A stretch of DNA of 64,000 bases from G965247775 sp965247775 (GTDB taxonomy: Bacteria; Chloroflexota; Dehalococcoidia; Bin125), in NCBI GenBank assembly GCA_965247775.1, contig OZ252031.1, forward strand, positions 2,418,001 through 2,482,000, given 5' to 3'. The notes beneath the pieces were generated by a model. That model was not told the DNA's origin and searched no databases. It saw only the letters and a program-made list of their open reading frames with translations. The position numbers were made by a program, and so were the translations under genes. Shown here one piece after another: positions 17,375 through 25,962 of this stretch. Position 1 is the stretch's first letter. Each line of letters begins with the position of its first letter.

Positions 17375-18097
17375 ATGTCTCCGGATGTGCCAAACGGGGA
17401 GCTTGAGCGACTTGCTCAGCGCAGCCGGGAGCTGGCAGAACGCATCAAAGAGTCCCCTTGGGACCGCCCTTTCTTCATCGAATTCGCTGGTTCGCCGAAG
17501 AGTGGCAAGAGCACGACGATCTCCGTCGTCGAGCATTTCCTGCGGCGGACAGGGTTCGCGGTACTCGCGCCGACTGAAGGTGCATCACAACGGACACCAC
17601 AGTACCTCAGAGACGATCTTTTCTCTTTTAATGTTTGGTCGGCTATGTACGCCCTTCGTCATGTCATCGAAGGACAGTACCACCCCGACCAGCACCGGAT
17701 CTCGACCTTGGATCGCGGCCTCTTCGACGCGCTGGCGTGGTTCCAGTTCCTGGCCCAGCGAGGTGACATCGGACCCGACGACAAGGACGCGGTGCAGCGA
17801 TTCCTGACCATCGGACACTGGCGTAGTGTGATCGACCTTGTGTTCCTCTTCACGACTGATCCGGCCATCTCCATGGCGCGGGAACACAGCGAAACGCTTA
17901 TCCAGAAACCGGGACGTGCCATGAACCCGGAAGTTCTCACTCAGCTCAACGACGCGTACAAGATCGTCAGAGCGGACTTCGCGCCACTGTTCAACGATGT
18001 TCGGGATGTCGCGACAGGGAACGATACGACTCCGCAGTCGACAGCATTCGAAGTCGTAACAAAGATCCTGGAATCGATTGGGGCCCGGACGGAATGA
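17375..18097 (+). CDS. P-loop kinase, thymidylate/deoxynucleoside-kinase-like
   Basis: 240 residues. The phosphate-binding loop is GSPKSGKST (39-47). The segment STLDRGLFDALAWFQFLAQRG resembles the 'DR...D' element of deoxynucleoside and thymidylate kinases, and a basic, helical C-terminal half follows. It therefore probably phosphorylates a nucleotide, nucleoside or related small molecule, but no specific family is certain. An AAGGAGG ribosome-binding site lies 7-13 nt before the ATG. It overlaps the Nudix-like gene by 4 nt (ATGA), so the two proteins are made together. GC content is visibly lower than in flanking genes and codon use is mixed, suggesting horizontal acquisition. Confidence 0.6.
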   Translation: MSPDVPNGELERLAQRSRELAERIKESPWDRPFFIEFAGSPKSGKSTTISVVEHFLRRTGFAVLAPTEGASQRTPQYLRDDLFSFNVWSAMYALRHVIEGQYHPDQHRISTLDRGLFDALAWFQFLAQRGDIGPDDKDAVQRFLTIGHWRSVIDLVFLFTTDPAISMAREHSETLIQKPGRAMNPEVLTQLNDAYKIVRADFAPLFNDVRDVATGNDTTPQSTAFEVVTKILESIGARTE

Positions 18098-18732
18098 CGC
18101 AAGAAGTACTGGTCCTTCCCCGCCCCCTTCGTCCTCGTGACTGGTTCTCTAGCTGGCCAAGCAAGGACCGTTTCGGAAAGTTCGAGCGCTCAGCTGAGTG
18201 GCTACCTCGGCAGCAAGCGGAGCGAACATCCGACTACTGGCAACCTATCCCTAGCGCCCTCCTCCGCAACGCGCATGGCGACTACTGCCTTCTAAGGAGA
18301 ACGAACGCGGGACGAAGTGATCTGAAACGACGCTTCACGCTGGTGGTCGGAGGACACGTCGATGAGATCGACTTCCGCGGACCGCTGACGGATCTTCTTG
18401 AGCGAACCGTAATCCGGGAGATATCCGAGGAGGTGGGAGTCGAGCCGGTTTCTGAGCTGTCACCACGTGGTGTCATTGCGGATCTGGGATCCGTCGACGG
18501 GACTCGGCATGTCGCATTCCTCTATGAGACTGTCGTTGACGAGGCGTCCCTAAGACTCGGGGCGCCTGAGGAATTCTCGCGCTACTCGAAGGTGCGCTTG
18601 CAGTTCCTTCCCCTCCCGAGTGTTCAGCGGCTGAAGCGCTGGCTTGACCCATGGTCAGCACTGATTTTGGAGTTCCTCTTGGATGCAGACTCTCCTCGTC
18701 AGGCGAGGATGGAGTTCACCACCCAAATCTGA
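18094..18732 (+). CDS. Nudix-like hydrolase with expanded Nudix box
   Basis: 212 residues. GGHVDEIDF (86-94) and LLERTVIREISEEVGVE (101-117) form a Nudix box ('G...E.......RE..EE.G'), but about four or five extra residues lie between the first glycine and the box helix. The catalytic REISEE part is intact, so hydrolysis of a nucleoside diphosphate derivative is likely. The N-terminal 50 residues and the C-terminal RLKRWLDPWSALILEFLL are not recognised. It overlaps the upstream kinase by ATGA. Kinase plus Nudix suggests that one enzyme makes and the other removes a nucleotide, or that both act on modified nucleotides; this is inference. Confidence 0.6.
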   Translation: MTQEVLVLPRPLRPRDWFSSWPSKDRFGKFERSAEWLPRQQAERTSDYWQPIPSALLRNAHGDYCLLRRTNAGRSDLKRRFTLVVGGHVDEIDFRGPLTDLLERTVIREISEEVGVEPVSELSPRGVIADLGSVDGTRHVAFLYETVVDEASLRLGAPEEFSRYSKVRLQFLPLPSVQRLKRWLDPWSALILEFLLDADSPRQARMEFTTQI

Positions 18733-18841
18733 GTTCCGCGACGGTACTGACCTCCCTCCCGACCGTGATCCCCAGCCACCCCCCTCCCCCGCCCCGAACC
18801 TCAAACCCAGCGGTGGCAGGAAGACGCGGCGGCGGCGCACC

Positions 18842-19198
18842 CATGGACCTCGACTACGACGTCGCAGCCATCATCGGCGCCATCCGCGCCGACCTCACCG
18901 GCAGCCAGCTCGCCGGCCGCCGCGCCGCCGACGTCCAGGCCTACGCCACCGCCAGCCTCGACGCCCGCCTCGGTGACATCGCCCTCACCACCCCCCCCCG
19001 CACCCGCGGCGAACGGCGCCCCACGTGGAAGCCGCACTGGGCAGCGACACCGCCGCCGCCTTCGGCGTCTCCCTCGGCGGCGCCTTCGACCTCCGGGTCA
19101 CCATCTCCCGCGACCCGCCCCATCCCGGCGCCTCCTCCGCTGACCTCCTTGCCCCCCAGGATCCAATTGGCCCCGGCCCCTCGGACGCCCGCTCGTGA
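18842..19198 (+). pseudogene. Frameshifted small protein, possibly trypco2-like
   Basis: ATG at 18842 opens DLDYDVAAIIGAIRADL followed by TGSQLAGRRAADVQ. This resembles the start of trypsin-co-occurring domain 2 proteins ('i.alR.eL..aq..g'). After a run of nine C (18991-18999) the sensible frame changes to VEAALGSDTAAAFGVSLGGA and ends at TGA 19198, where the next gene's GTG overlaps. Two frames are needed for a full product. It could be a real frameshift or a homopolymer error. Family assignment is weak. Confidence 0.4.
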
Positions 19199-19978
19199 GC
19201 CCCAGCCCCGATCCCAGCGACACGCCCCCGGCGCCGGACGGGCAACCCCCCGTCGTGCAGACGCACGACGTCAGCCGCCGCTTCCGCCTCGGCCGGGAGG
19301 ACATCTGGGCCGTCCGCGACCTCTCCCTCCGGGTCCCGCCCGGTCAGTTCCTCACGCTCATGGGCCGCTCCGGCTCCGGCAAAACCACCCTCCTCAACCT
19401 CATCGCCGGCCTGGACCGCCCCCGACAGCGGCCGCATCGCCCTCGCCGGCCAGGACATCACCCGGGCGTCCGAGGAGCGCCTCCTCCAGATCCGCCGGCA
19501 TCAGATCGGCTTCGTCTTCCAGTCCTTCGGCTTGCTTCCCCTCCTCTCCGCTGCCGAGAACATTGAGATCGCCCTGCGCATCGCCGGCGCCGGCCTCCAC
19601 GCCCGCCGCGAGCGCACCCAAGAACTCCTCCGCCTCGTCGATCTCCGCCCCCGCGCCCACCACCGCCCCTATGAACTCTCCGGCGGCGAACAGCAGCGGG
19701 TCGCGATCGCCCGCGCCCTCGCCAACGCCCCCGCCCTCATCCTCGCCGACGAACCCACCGGCGAACTCGACTCCGGCAACGCCCAGGCCATCTTCCGCCT
19801 CCTCCGCGACCTCGTGGACCAGCAGGGCGTCACCATCATCACCGCCACCCACGACGCCAACGTCGTCGCCTTCGCCCACCGCGTCGAAGAGATGGCCGAC
19901 GGTCGCCTCCTCGCCCACCACGAACGCGACCTCAGCACCCAGCACGCCGTCCGCACGGAGCACGCACCCGCCCCCTGA
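19195..19978 (+). pseudogene. ABC transporter ATP-binding protein (LolD/MacB type), frameshifted
   Basis: Two frames together give a complete ATPase. Frame one (from GTG 19195) has GRSGSGKTTLLNLIAGLDRP, the Walker A region. After the CCCCC at 19419-19423 the frame must shift by one to continue DSGRIALAGQDITRASEERL and GFVFQSFGLLPLLSA. It then runs on to the signature LSGGEQQRVAIARAL and Walker B LILADEPTGELD. Removing one C restores the frame. No permease gene is adjacent. Either an assembly error or an early-stage pseudogene; neighbouring frame breaks support real decay of the region. Confidence 0.75.
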
Positions 19979-19987
19979 CCGGCGCCC

Positions 19988-20149
19988 TCAGATGCCCAAG
20001 CCCGGCCTCCCCAGCAGCGTCCGCGCCAGATTCACCTGTCCCAGATGCGCGCTCCCGTGCGCCACGATCACCTGGCCAATGATCGCCCCGCGCGCCATCT
20101 CCCCTTGCGGCTTGATCCGCGTCGTCTCTCCCAGAGAAGCGTCGCTCAT
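19988..20149 (-). pseudogene. C-terminal fragment of a DinB-family protein
   Basis: A 53-residue minus-strand frame contains ARGAIIGQVIVAHGSAHLGQ followed by VNLARTLLGRPG. This resembles the last helix of DinB/YfiT-like proteins, including the conserved 'aHg..HlGqi.l.r.llG' histidines. The N-terminal two thirds are absent: upstream sequence belongs to a P450 remnant on the other strand. A truncated remnant, probably not functional. Confidence 0.55.
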
Positions 20150-20745
20150 CGACGCGATCCGCGGCCGCACCGTCGCCGAATTCGATGTCGACCTCCGCCC
20201 CCACATCGCCGCCCGCGACGCCGGCCACCTCAGCCGCGAACAACTCGTCCGCAACGTCGGCTTCATCCTCAGCGCCGGACACGAAGGCGCCGCCAATCTG
20301 ATCAGCAACGCCCTGCGCGCCCTCCTTGAACATCCGCAGCAACTGCACGACGTGCGCTCCTGTCCGGCGGCCATCCCCCAACGCGATCGCGGAAACCATC
20401 CGCGACAACGCCCCCGTGCGATTACACCAGTCGCGTCGCCACGCAGGACATCCGCCTCACCGGTCGGCGCATCAAGAAGGGGCAGATCGTCATCCTCGCC
20501 ATTGCTGCCGCGAACCGCTCCCACAGCCTCAACGACAACCCCGACCGTTTCGACATCCACCGTCCTGCCGTACGGCATCGCGGCCTCGGCCCCGGACCCC
20601 ACGTCTGCCTCGGTGCCGTCGTCGCCCAACAGGAAGCCGCCGCCGTCCGCCGCCGCTGGCCCGGACTCCGCCTCGCCGAGCCGCCACACTGGCGCGACAC
20701 CTCACCGCGCGCGGCCCCGCCACCCTGCGCGTCCACCCCGCCTGA
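20130..20745 (+). pseudogene. Cytochrome P450 remnant (C-terminal half, multiple frameshifts)
   Basis: Pieces of a P450 follow each other in different frames. The I-helix segment HLSREQLVRNVGFILSAGHE continues GAANLISNALRALLEHP. Then come PNAIAETIRDNAPV (matching 'pnaveE.lR..sPv'), TSRVATQDIRLTGRRIKKGQ and VILAIAAANR. NPDRFDIHRP precedes the haem loop GPGPHVCLGA, which keeps the cysteine ligand, and the remnant ends at RGPATLRVHPA. At least two frame changes are needed and the N-terminal half is missing. Decayed gene. Confidence 0.8.
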
Positions 20746-20809
20746 CTCCCCCTGTCACCCCCGCCACACCGGCCGCCACCAGCCACTTCGCGCCAGGCCC
20801 GGCACTCGG

Positions 20810-20815
20810 TATCCT
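20810..20815 (+). promoter_or_regulatory. TATCCT -10-like element
   Basis: TATCCT 36 nt before the ATG of the quinone-oxidoreductase-like gene. A variant of the recurrent TAGCCT hexamer. Confidence 0.35.
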
Positions 20816-20851
20816 CCCGCCGCAGCGCACCCCGCCCGCCAAGGAGGAGCC

Positions 20852-21799
20852 ATGCCCGACATCCAGGCCATCGTCGTCGACCCCACGATCGAAGGCCGCC
20901 TCAAGATCGATACCGTGCCCGCCCCCCAGCCCCTCCCCAACGAGGCCCTCATCCGCGTCTCCGCCATCTCCCTCAACCTCGGCGAGGTGCGCCGCGCCCT
21001 CACCATAGCCGAGGCCGGCTTCCGCCCCGGCTGGGACATCGCCGGCGCCATCGAGCAAGCCGCCGCCGACGGCTCCGGCCCCCCCGCCGGCGCCCGCGTC
21101 GTCGGCTGGCGCATGGCCGGCGCCTGGGCCCAACTCGTCGCCGTCCCCACCGACGCCATCGCCGCCCTCCCCCCAGGCGTCACCGACGCCCAGGCCTCCA
21201 CCCTCCCCGTCGCCGGCGTCACCGCCCTCTACAGCCTCGACATCTTCGGTGACCTGCTCGGCCGCAACGTCCTCGTCGACGGCGCCTCCGGCGGCGTCGG
21301 CCACCTCGCCGTGCAGCTGGCCCGCCACGGCGGCGCACACGTCGTCGCCTCCGTCCGCCGCCCCCAGCGCGAGCGCCTCGCCCGCGACGCCGGCGCGCAC
21401 GAAGTCGTCGTCGGCGAGGACCTCGCCCCCGCCGCCGCCCACGGCCCCTACGACTGCGTTCTCGACTCCCTCGGCGGCCCCGCCCTCGGCCAGGCCATGA
21501 CGATGCTCGCCCTCAACGGCATGTGCATTAACTATGGCGTCTCCGCCGGCGCCGAAACCACCTTCAGCGTGCGCGACTTCTTCTTCACCGGCGGCGCCTC
21601 CCTCTACGGCTTCGTCCTCTTCCACGAGATCCTGCGCTGGCCCATGGCCGGCGGCCTCGCTCGCCTCGTCGCCCTCGTCGAGGGGGGCGCCCTCGTCCCC
21701 CCCGTCGAGCGCGAAGCCCCCTGGGCCGACCTGCCCAAGACCGCCCACGCCCTCCACAACCGCGAGATCCCCGGCAAGGCCGTCATCCACCTGGACTGA
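20852..21799 (+). CDS. Medium-chain dehydrogenase/reductase (quinone oxidoreductase-like)
   Basis: 315 residues. GroES-like N-terminal domain (LPNEALIRVSAISLNLGEVR, GWDIAGAIE), then the Rossmann domain with VDGASGGVGHLAVQLARHG (the 'GasGGVG..avQlA' NADPH motif). No zinc-binding cysteines are visible, so this is the zinc-free quinone oxidoreductase branch. It reduces quinones, enones or similar substrates with NADPH. An AAGGAGGAG ribosome-binding site stands directly before the ATG. It is the first intact gene after a run of decayed ones. Confidence 0.85.
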   Translation: MPDIQAIVVDPTIEGRLKIDTVPAPQPLPNEALIRVSAISLNLGEVRRALTIAEAGFRPGWDIAGAIEQAAADGSGPPAGARVVGWRMAGAWAQLVAVPTDAIAALPPGVTDAQASTLPVAGVTALYSLDIFGDLLGRNVLVDGASGGVGHLAVQLARHGGAHVVASVRRPQRERLARDAGAHEVVVGEDLAPAAAHGPYDCVLDSLGGPALGQAMTMLALNGMCINYGVSAGAETTFSVRDFFFTGGASLYGFVLFHEILRWPMAGGLARLVALVEGGALVPPVEREAPWADLPKTAHALHNREIPGKAVIHLD

Positions 21800-21825
21800 G
21801 GCCCCCAGCCTCAGCCGCCAGCTCC

Positions 21826-22191
21826 TTGGACGACGCACGCGCCGACGCCGGCATCGATGCCATGACCGTCGGCGCCGCCCGCACCACCGAGATCATGCGC
21901 CGGGCGATCACGCGCGATACGGTCCAGGCGCAACCGCCGGCGCGCATCGCCGACGTCGCCTGCGGCAAAGGCGCCGCCGCCTGCGACCTCGCCCGCGCCC
22001 TCGGCTGCAACGCCCTCGCCTTCGACCTCCACCCCGCCTTCCTCCGCGACGCCCAAGCCCGCGTCCGCGACCAAGCCCGCGCCGCCCGCGACACCGCCTT
22101 CGCCGCCGAACTCGAAGCCGCCATCGCCGGGGACTGGCAGGCCGCCCAGACCGGGCTCGGCTACTTCACCCTCGTCGCCCGCCGCGCCTGA
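21826..22191 (+). pseudogene. SAM-dependent methyltransferase with internal deletion
   Basis: The 121-residue frame (TTG start at 21826) contains SAM-binding motif I and following strand (ARIADVACGKGAAACDLARA, then ALAFDLHPAFL). It jumps directly to a C-terminal end (DWQAAQTGLGYFTLVARRA). Full-length relatives are over 220 residues, so the central substrate-binding part is missing. Probably non-functional. Confidence 0.55.
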
Positions 22192-22521
22192 CGCAGGACC
22201 GCGGGGCAGGCGAGACCGTCATCCGCGTTGGCGAGCGCCCACCGTCCCCACCGATCTGTCGCTGTACCGTGGGCACTGACTCCCCAACGCAACTGCCGCA
22301 GGACGAGCCGCCGCACCGCAGCACGCCTTCGAACCCCATCGGATGCTGACCGACAGAATGGAGGAGGTGGCCCGGCCTGTCATCGACGCGAGGAGCCCAC
22401 ACGACTTCACGCGCAGTTACCCCTCCGCCGGAAGGGCTGTCTTGCGATTCCGGAGAGATGCGTGGAGGCGGCCGGCGCCAAACACGGCGGCGTCGGCGGC
22501 GGCGCGAGCACCGCCCCACCC
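22192..22521. other. Intergenic region, no gene supported
   Basis: I see no coding signal, RNA gene or strong terminator. One stretch near 22430-22465 (CCTCCGCCGGAAGGGCTGTC, then TTGCGATTCCGGA) is loosely like the interspersed repeat at 17200. Confidence 0.3.
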
Positions 22522-22890
22522 CTACTCCACGAACACAACCTCCTCCGTCAGGAAGAAGCTGCTCCGCCCCAAATCGATGAACCCCGACTCGTCCGCCCGC
22601 AAGGTCCGGTCCGCCTCCCGCGCCTCCCGCGAATTGAACCGCTCCAGCATCGACTCCATACTCGCGAACCAGACCTCCGCCAGCCCGTCGAACGGCTCCG
22701 CCACCCCCCGCGACGCCTGCAGCGCCGCGTTGCGATCCGGCGCGATCGTATGGCTCTGCACGTAGCGCACCGCCCCCATCGCCCCCGCCAGCGACCGCAC
22801 CAGCGGCCCGTGCTCCTCCCGCCAATAGCGGTGGAACTCCTCCGCCGGCATCTCCGGCCGCCGCCGCATGCACATCACCACCTTGATCAT
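22522..22890 (-). CDS. EthD-like dimeric alpha+beta barrel protein
   Basis: 122 residues with the EthD pattern: VVMCMRRRPEMPAEEFHRYW near the N-terminus (family form 'k.l.llkRkpgms.eeF..yw...H'), then EEHGPLVRS, YVQSHTI, and a 'DG.aEvwF.s' strand. EthD proteins support cytochrome P450 ethyl-ether degradation in Rhodococcus, and many homologues act as small dioxygenase- or lyase-like barrels. It lies 100 nt downstream of the CaiB gene in the same direction, possibly co-transcribed. Function here unknown. Confidence 0.75.
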   Translation of the reverse strand: MIKVVMCMRRRPEMPAEEFHRYWREEHGPLVRSLAGAMGAVRYVQSHTIAPDRNAALQASRGVAEPFDGLAEVWFASMESMLERFNSREAREADRTLRADESGFIDLGRSSFFLTEEVVFVE

Positions 22891-22990
22891 GAGTCACCTC
22901 CCTGCCTCACCGCGCTGCCCAATCCCAATCCGTCCACCCTGAGATCGAAGGGCCACCCAGAGCCCCGGCAAGCGACGAGCAGGAGATCGG

Positions 22991-24190
22991 TCACCCGAAC
23001 ACCCCGTTCGACGCCAGCTCCGCCATCTCCTCCGCACTCAGCCCATACTCCTCCAGCACCTCCTGCGTGTGCTCCCCCGCCGCCGGCGCCGGCCCCCGCG
23101 GCCCCACGTCCGCCCCCTGGATCTGGAACGGCGTCGACAGCGTCTCGATCTCCCCCAGCTGCGGATGATCGATCGTCGCGAATACCCCCATCGCCCGCGC
23201 CTGCGGATCCGCCACCACCGACGGCAGATCCGTCATCGGCGCCCAGATCAGCGCCGCCGCGTCCAGCCGCTTCGCCCACGATGCCAGGTCATCCTCGGAA
23301 AACGCCTCCCCGATCGCCCGCACCAGCTCCTCCCGATGCCGCTGCCGGTCACGGAACGTCTGCAAGCGCGGGTCCTCCAGCCACTCCTCCCGCCCGATCA
23401 TCCGGCAGAACGGCTCCCAGTACGGGTCCGGCATCGGCATCATCAGCAGCACCCAGCCCCCGTCGCGCGTCTCGTACGAATTCGCCAGCGGGTTCCACGG
23501 CGACGCCCGGTTCATCCGCGGCGGCTGCTGCTTCACCGCCAGCGCCGTCGTCATGTCCACCCCGATCGTCCAGATCCCCGTCCCCTGCAGCGTCACCTCC
23601 ACCGACTGCCCCTCCCCCGTCCCATCCCGCAGCCGCAGCGCCGCCAACGTCGCCGCCACGATGTTCAGCGCCGTCGTATGATCCCCCTGCCCCGGCCGGC
23701 ACAGCGCCGGCGGTCCCCCCGGCTCCCCCATCATCCCCCAGATCCCCGACCGCGCCCAGAACGCCACGTAATCGAAGCCCGGCCGCGTCGCCTCCGGGCC
23801 CTCGCTGCCGTAGCCCGTGAACGCCACGTAGATCACGTCCGGCTTCACCGCCCGCACCTCCGCCTCCCCCACCCCGAACCGCGCCCGACGCGGCCGCACC
23901 AGGTTCGTCACGAAGATGTCCGCCTGCCCCGCCAGCCGCCGCACCAGCGCCGGCCCCCCCGGTTGCTCCAGATCGATCGTGATCGACCGCTTGCCCCGGT
24001 TATCCAGCTCGAAAGCATAGTTGTGGTCCAGCGTGAAGAACGTCTCCAGCCCCCGGTAGGCATCCCCGGCCGGCGGCTCGATCTTGATCACCTCCGCGCC
24101 CAGGTCGCACAGCAGCGCCGTCGCGCTTGGCGCCGCCAGCCAGTTCGCCAACTCCACCACGCGGATCCCCTCCAGCGGTGCGGCCATCAC
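22991..24190 (-). CDS. CaiB/BaiF family CoA-transferase
   Basis: 399 residues, usual size for family III CoA-transferases. Clear elements: PLEGIRVVELANWLAAPSAT, LLCDLGAEVIKIEPPAGD, and NRGKRSITIDLEQPGG. The catalytic Asp170 is in GQGDHTTALN, in the canonical position. Members move CoA between organic acids (formate/oxalate, carnitine, bile acids, succinate/benzylsuccinate). It could activate a carboxylic acid for the CoA-dependent enzymes in this window. The start could be either of two adjacent ATG codons (24190 or 24187). Substrate unknown. Confidence 0.88.
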   Translation of the reverse strand: MMAAPLEGIRVVELANWLAAPSATALLCDLGAEVIKIEPPAGDAYRGLETFFTLDHNYAFELDNRGKRSITIDLEQPGGPALVRRLAGQADIFVTNLVRPRRARFGVGEAEVRAVKPDVIYVAFTGYGSEGPEATRPGFDYVAFWARSGIWGMMGEPGGPPALCRPGQGDHTTALNIVAATLAALRLRDGTGEGQSVEVTLQGTGIWTIGVDMTTALAVKQQPPRMNRASPWNPLANSYETRDGGWVLLMMPMPDPYWEPFCRMIGREEWLEDPRLQTFRDRQRHREELVRAIGEAFSEDDLASWAKRLDAAALIWAPMTDLPSVVADPQARAMGVFATIDHPQLGEIETLSTPFQIQGADVGPRGPAPAAGEHTQEVLEEYGLSAEEMAELASNGVFG

Positions 24191-24257
24191 CGTCTCCTCT
24201 CAACCCGCGCGAGTCTACCGCCGAGATCAGCTCTGCTACAGTGGCTTCCCAATCGAG

Positions 24258-25448
24258 ATGAGGTCATTTGTCCCGGTGGAGCCGTTAGCTCGTCTCGCCG
24301 TTGACCCCGGCGTCCTCGTGGCCGCTCGGAATCGCGTCTCCTTGAGTACCGCGGAAGCTGCCACGCGAGCCAGCGGCCAGTTCGTCGGGGAGCCAGGGGC
24401 GCCGTTCGACGCCGAGGAGATGGCCTCCCTGGAATCCGGCCAACCGCCGACCATCCCCCAGCTAGAGGCGCTTGCGGCTACCTACCTAACGTCCTTCGTC
24501 TCCCTGGTAAGTGGAGACCTCTCGGCCCCACGGCGGCGTGATTTCCGTCGTCTTGCCGATGCCCAGCGCTCACCACTGTCCTACGACGCACTCCGAAGGC
24601 TCGCACAGTTTGGTCAGTTCTACGACCTGGCACAGCGACTGACCCGCGTCCTAGGAACGAGCGAGGAGGTCTCGGTCCCCGCGTACAGTTGGTCGGGTCG
24701 ACCAAGCGCCGACGAAATCGAGCACCTGGCGTCGATCGTACGCAGCACACTTGGCGTTACTCCGGAGACGCAGCAGGGGTGGGAGAGCGACGAGAAAGCC
24801 CTGGACTTTTGGATCGAATCGTTTCAGGGTGCCGGGATATTCGTCTTCCGACAGCCCCTTAGCGTCGATGACCTACGCGGCGCGTCGCGGTGGGACCGTG
24901 GAGGTCCTCCGTCGATACTCATCAATAGTTCTGACACCATCACGGCTCAGATCTTCACCGGCCTGCATGAGTTCGCACACCTCATGATACGGTCGTCGGA
25001 TAGCACCAATATCTGTGATATCGCCGGACCGCTCGCCGATGAGGAGTGGTTCGCCAACCGGCTCTCGTCGGCCACCCTCCTACCGCGCGACATGCTTTCG
25101 CGGGCGCTCCCGACTTGGGTAGGGTCGAAGCGCTACTGCGAGTGGCCTTGGAGGACGAAGCGGAAACTACGCCGAACATTCAACGTCAGTAACCAGGTAA
25201 TCGGAATCCGCTTGAAGGAACTCAGCTACGTGACGGACAGCGGATACCGCCCCTTCTGGCGCGTCAAGCCCGCCCCAGCACGGGCCAGACCGTTTCAGCG
25301 CTGGCAGAGGTATCAGCGAAACCTGGGCAACCGCGCGATTGATCTTGCCGCTACGGCACTGGCGGAGAAGAGGATCTCGCCAGCTGAACTCTCGCGAACT
25401 TTAGGCCTGAAGCTCTCCGAAGTCGAGACCCTTGTTGGCGTCGAGTGA
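24258..25448 (+). CDS. XRE/ImmA-IrrE metallopeptidase fusion protein
   Basis: 396 residues from ATG 24258. Residues 20-77 look like an XRE helix-turn-helix ('...aAtRa... ..sLEsGqppTipQLeaLA..Y'). A zinc peptidase domain follows with HEFAH at 237-241 and DEEWFANRLSSATLLP at 261-276, where Glu supplies the third ligand, as in ImmA/IrrE. The C-terminal ISPAELSRTLGLKLSEVE resembles a second helix-turn-helix. Such proteins are antitoxins or proteases that cleave repressors. The stop overlaps the PIN gene (GTGA), giving a two-gene toxin-antitoxin-like unit. Sequence composition is more AT-rich than that of neighbours, suggesting acquisition. Confidence 0.8.
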   Translation: MRSFVPVEPLARLAVDPGVLVAARNRVSLSTAEAATRASGQFVGEPGAPFDAEEMASLESGQPPTIPQLEALAATYLTSFVSLVSGDLSAPRRRDFRRLADAQRSPLSYDALRRLAQFGQFYDLAQRLTRVLGTSEEVSVPAYSWSGRPSADEIEHLASIVRSTLGVTPETQQGWESDEKALDFWIESFQGAGIFVFRQPLSVDDLRGASRWDRGGPPSILINSSDTITAQIFTGLHEFAHLMIRSSDSTNICDIAGPLADEEWFANRLSSATLLPRDMLSRALPTWVGSKRYCEWPWRTKRKLRRTFNVSNQVIGIRLKELSYVTDSGYRPFWRVKPAPARARPFQRWQRYQRNLGNRAIDLAATALAEKRISPAELSRTLGLKLSEVETLVGVE

Positions 25449-25903
25449 CAACACCCGCCACCGAAGTGTTTGTCTTGGACACGAACTGCCTAATCGATTT
25501 GTTAGGTGGGCGCGGACCTCGCACCGTGCCACGACGCCTCGGAGTCCTCGCAAGGCAGGGGAACATCCGGGTGCCTCAAGCCGTAATGCGCGAACTCCGA
25601 CGAGGCCACCACGACGATCCGGTCAAACGGTGGGCTACCGGAGCAACCGGGCGCGGAATCACCGTCCCGGAACTCACGCCGATCGTCGAAGAGATAGCGC
25701 GTCTGAGCCGGTTGTACCCGCAGGATTTCACGGCGAGTCCCTCATCCGCGGATCCAGCCGTCATCGCCACCGCTCTCCACTTGGTGGCTAATGGCGCAAA
25801 TGTGACGGTAGTTTCGAGAGATGAGGGGGTTCAGACCGTCTCTCACCGCGAACAGCTCCGCTCGATCTCGACACCTGTCTTTGTCCGGATCGTTGGGCTC
25901 TGA
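25445..25903 (+). CDS. PIN-domain ribonuclease (DUF4411-like toxin)
   Basis: 152 residues with GTG start overlapping the previous stop. All four PIN acidic residues are in place: Asp12 (VLDTNCLIDLL), Glu50 (MRELRRG), Asp103 (SADPAVIATA) and Asp126 (VVSRDEG). PIN toxins cleave RNA with Mg2+ or Mn2+. The coupling to an XRE-ImmA protein is the arrangement commonly seen for DUF4411-type PIN proteins. The likely role is a toxin controlled by the upstream protein; toxicity is inferred from the family, not shown here. Confidence 0.75.
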   Translation: MTTPATEVFVLDTNCLIDLLGGRGPRTVPRRLGVLARQGNIRVPQAVMRELRRGHHDDPVKRWATGATGRGITVPELTPIVEEIARLSRLYPQDFTASPSSADPAVIATALHLVANGANVTVVSRDEGVQTVSHREQLRSISTPVFVRIVGL

Positions 25904-25962
25904 AGACCGGCGTCCAGCTTCAGCGTTTCGGTGCCAGCTAGCATCCTGGCAGGGAGGCCCCC

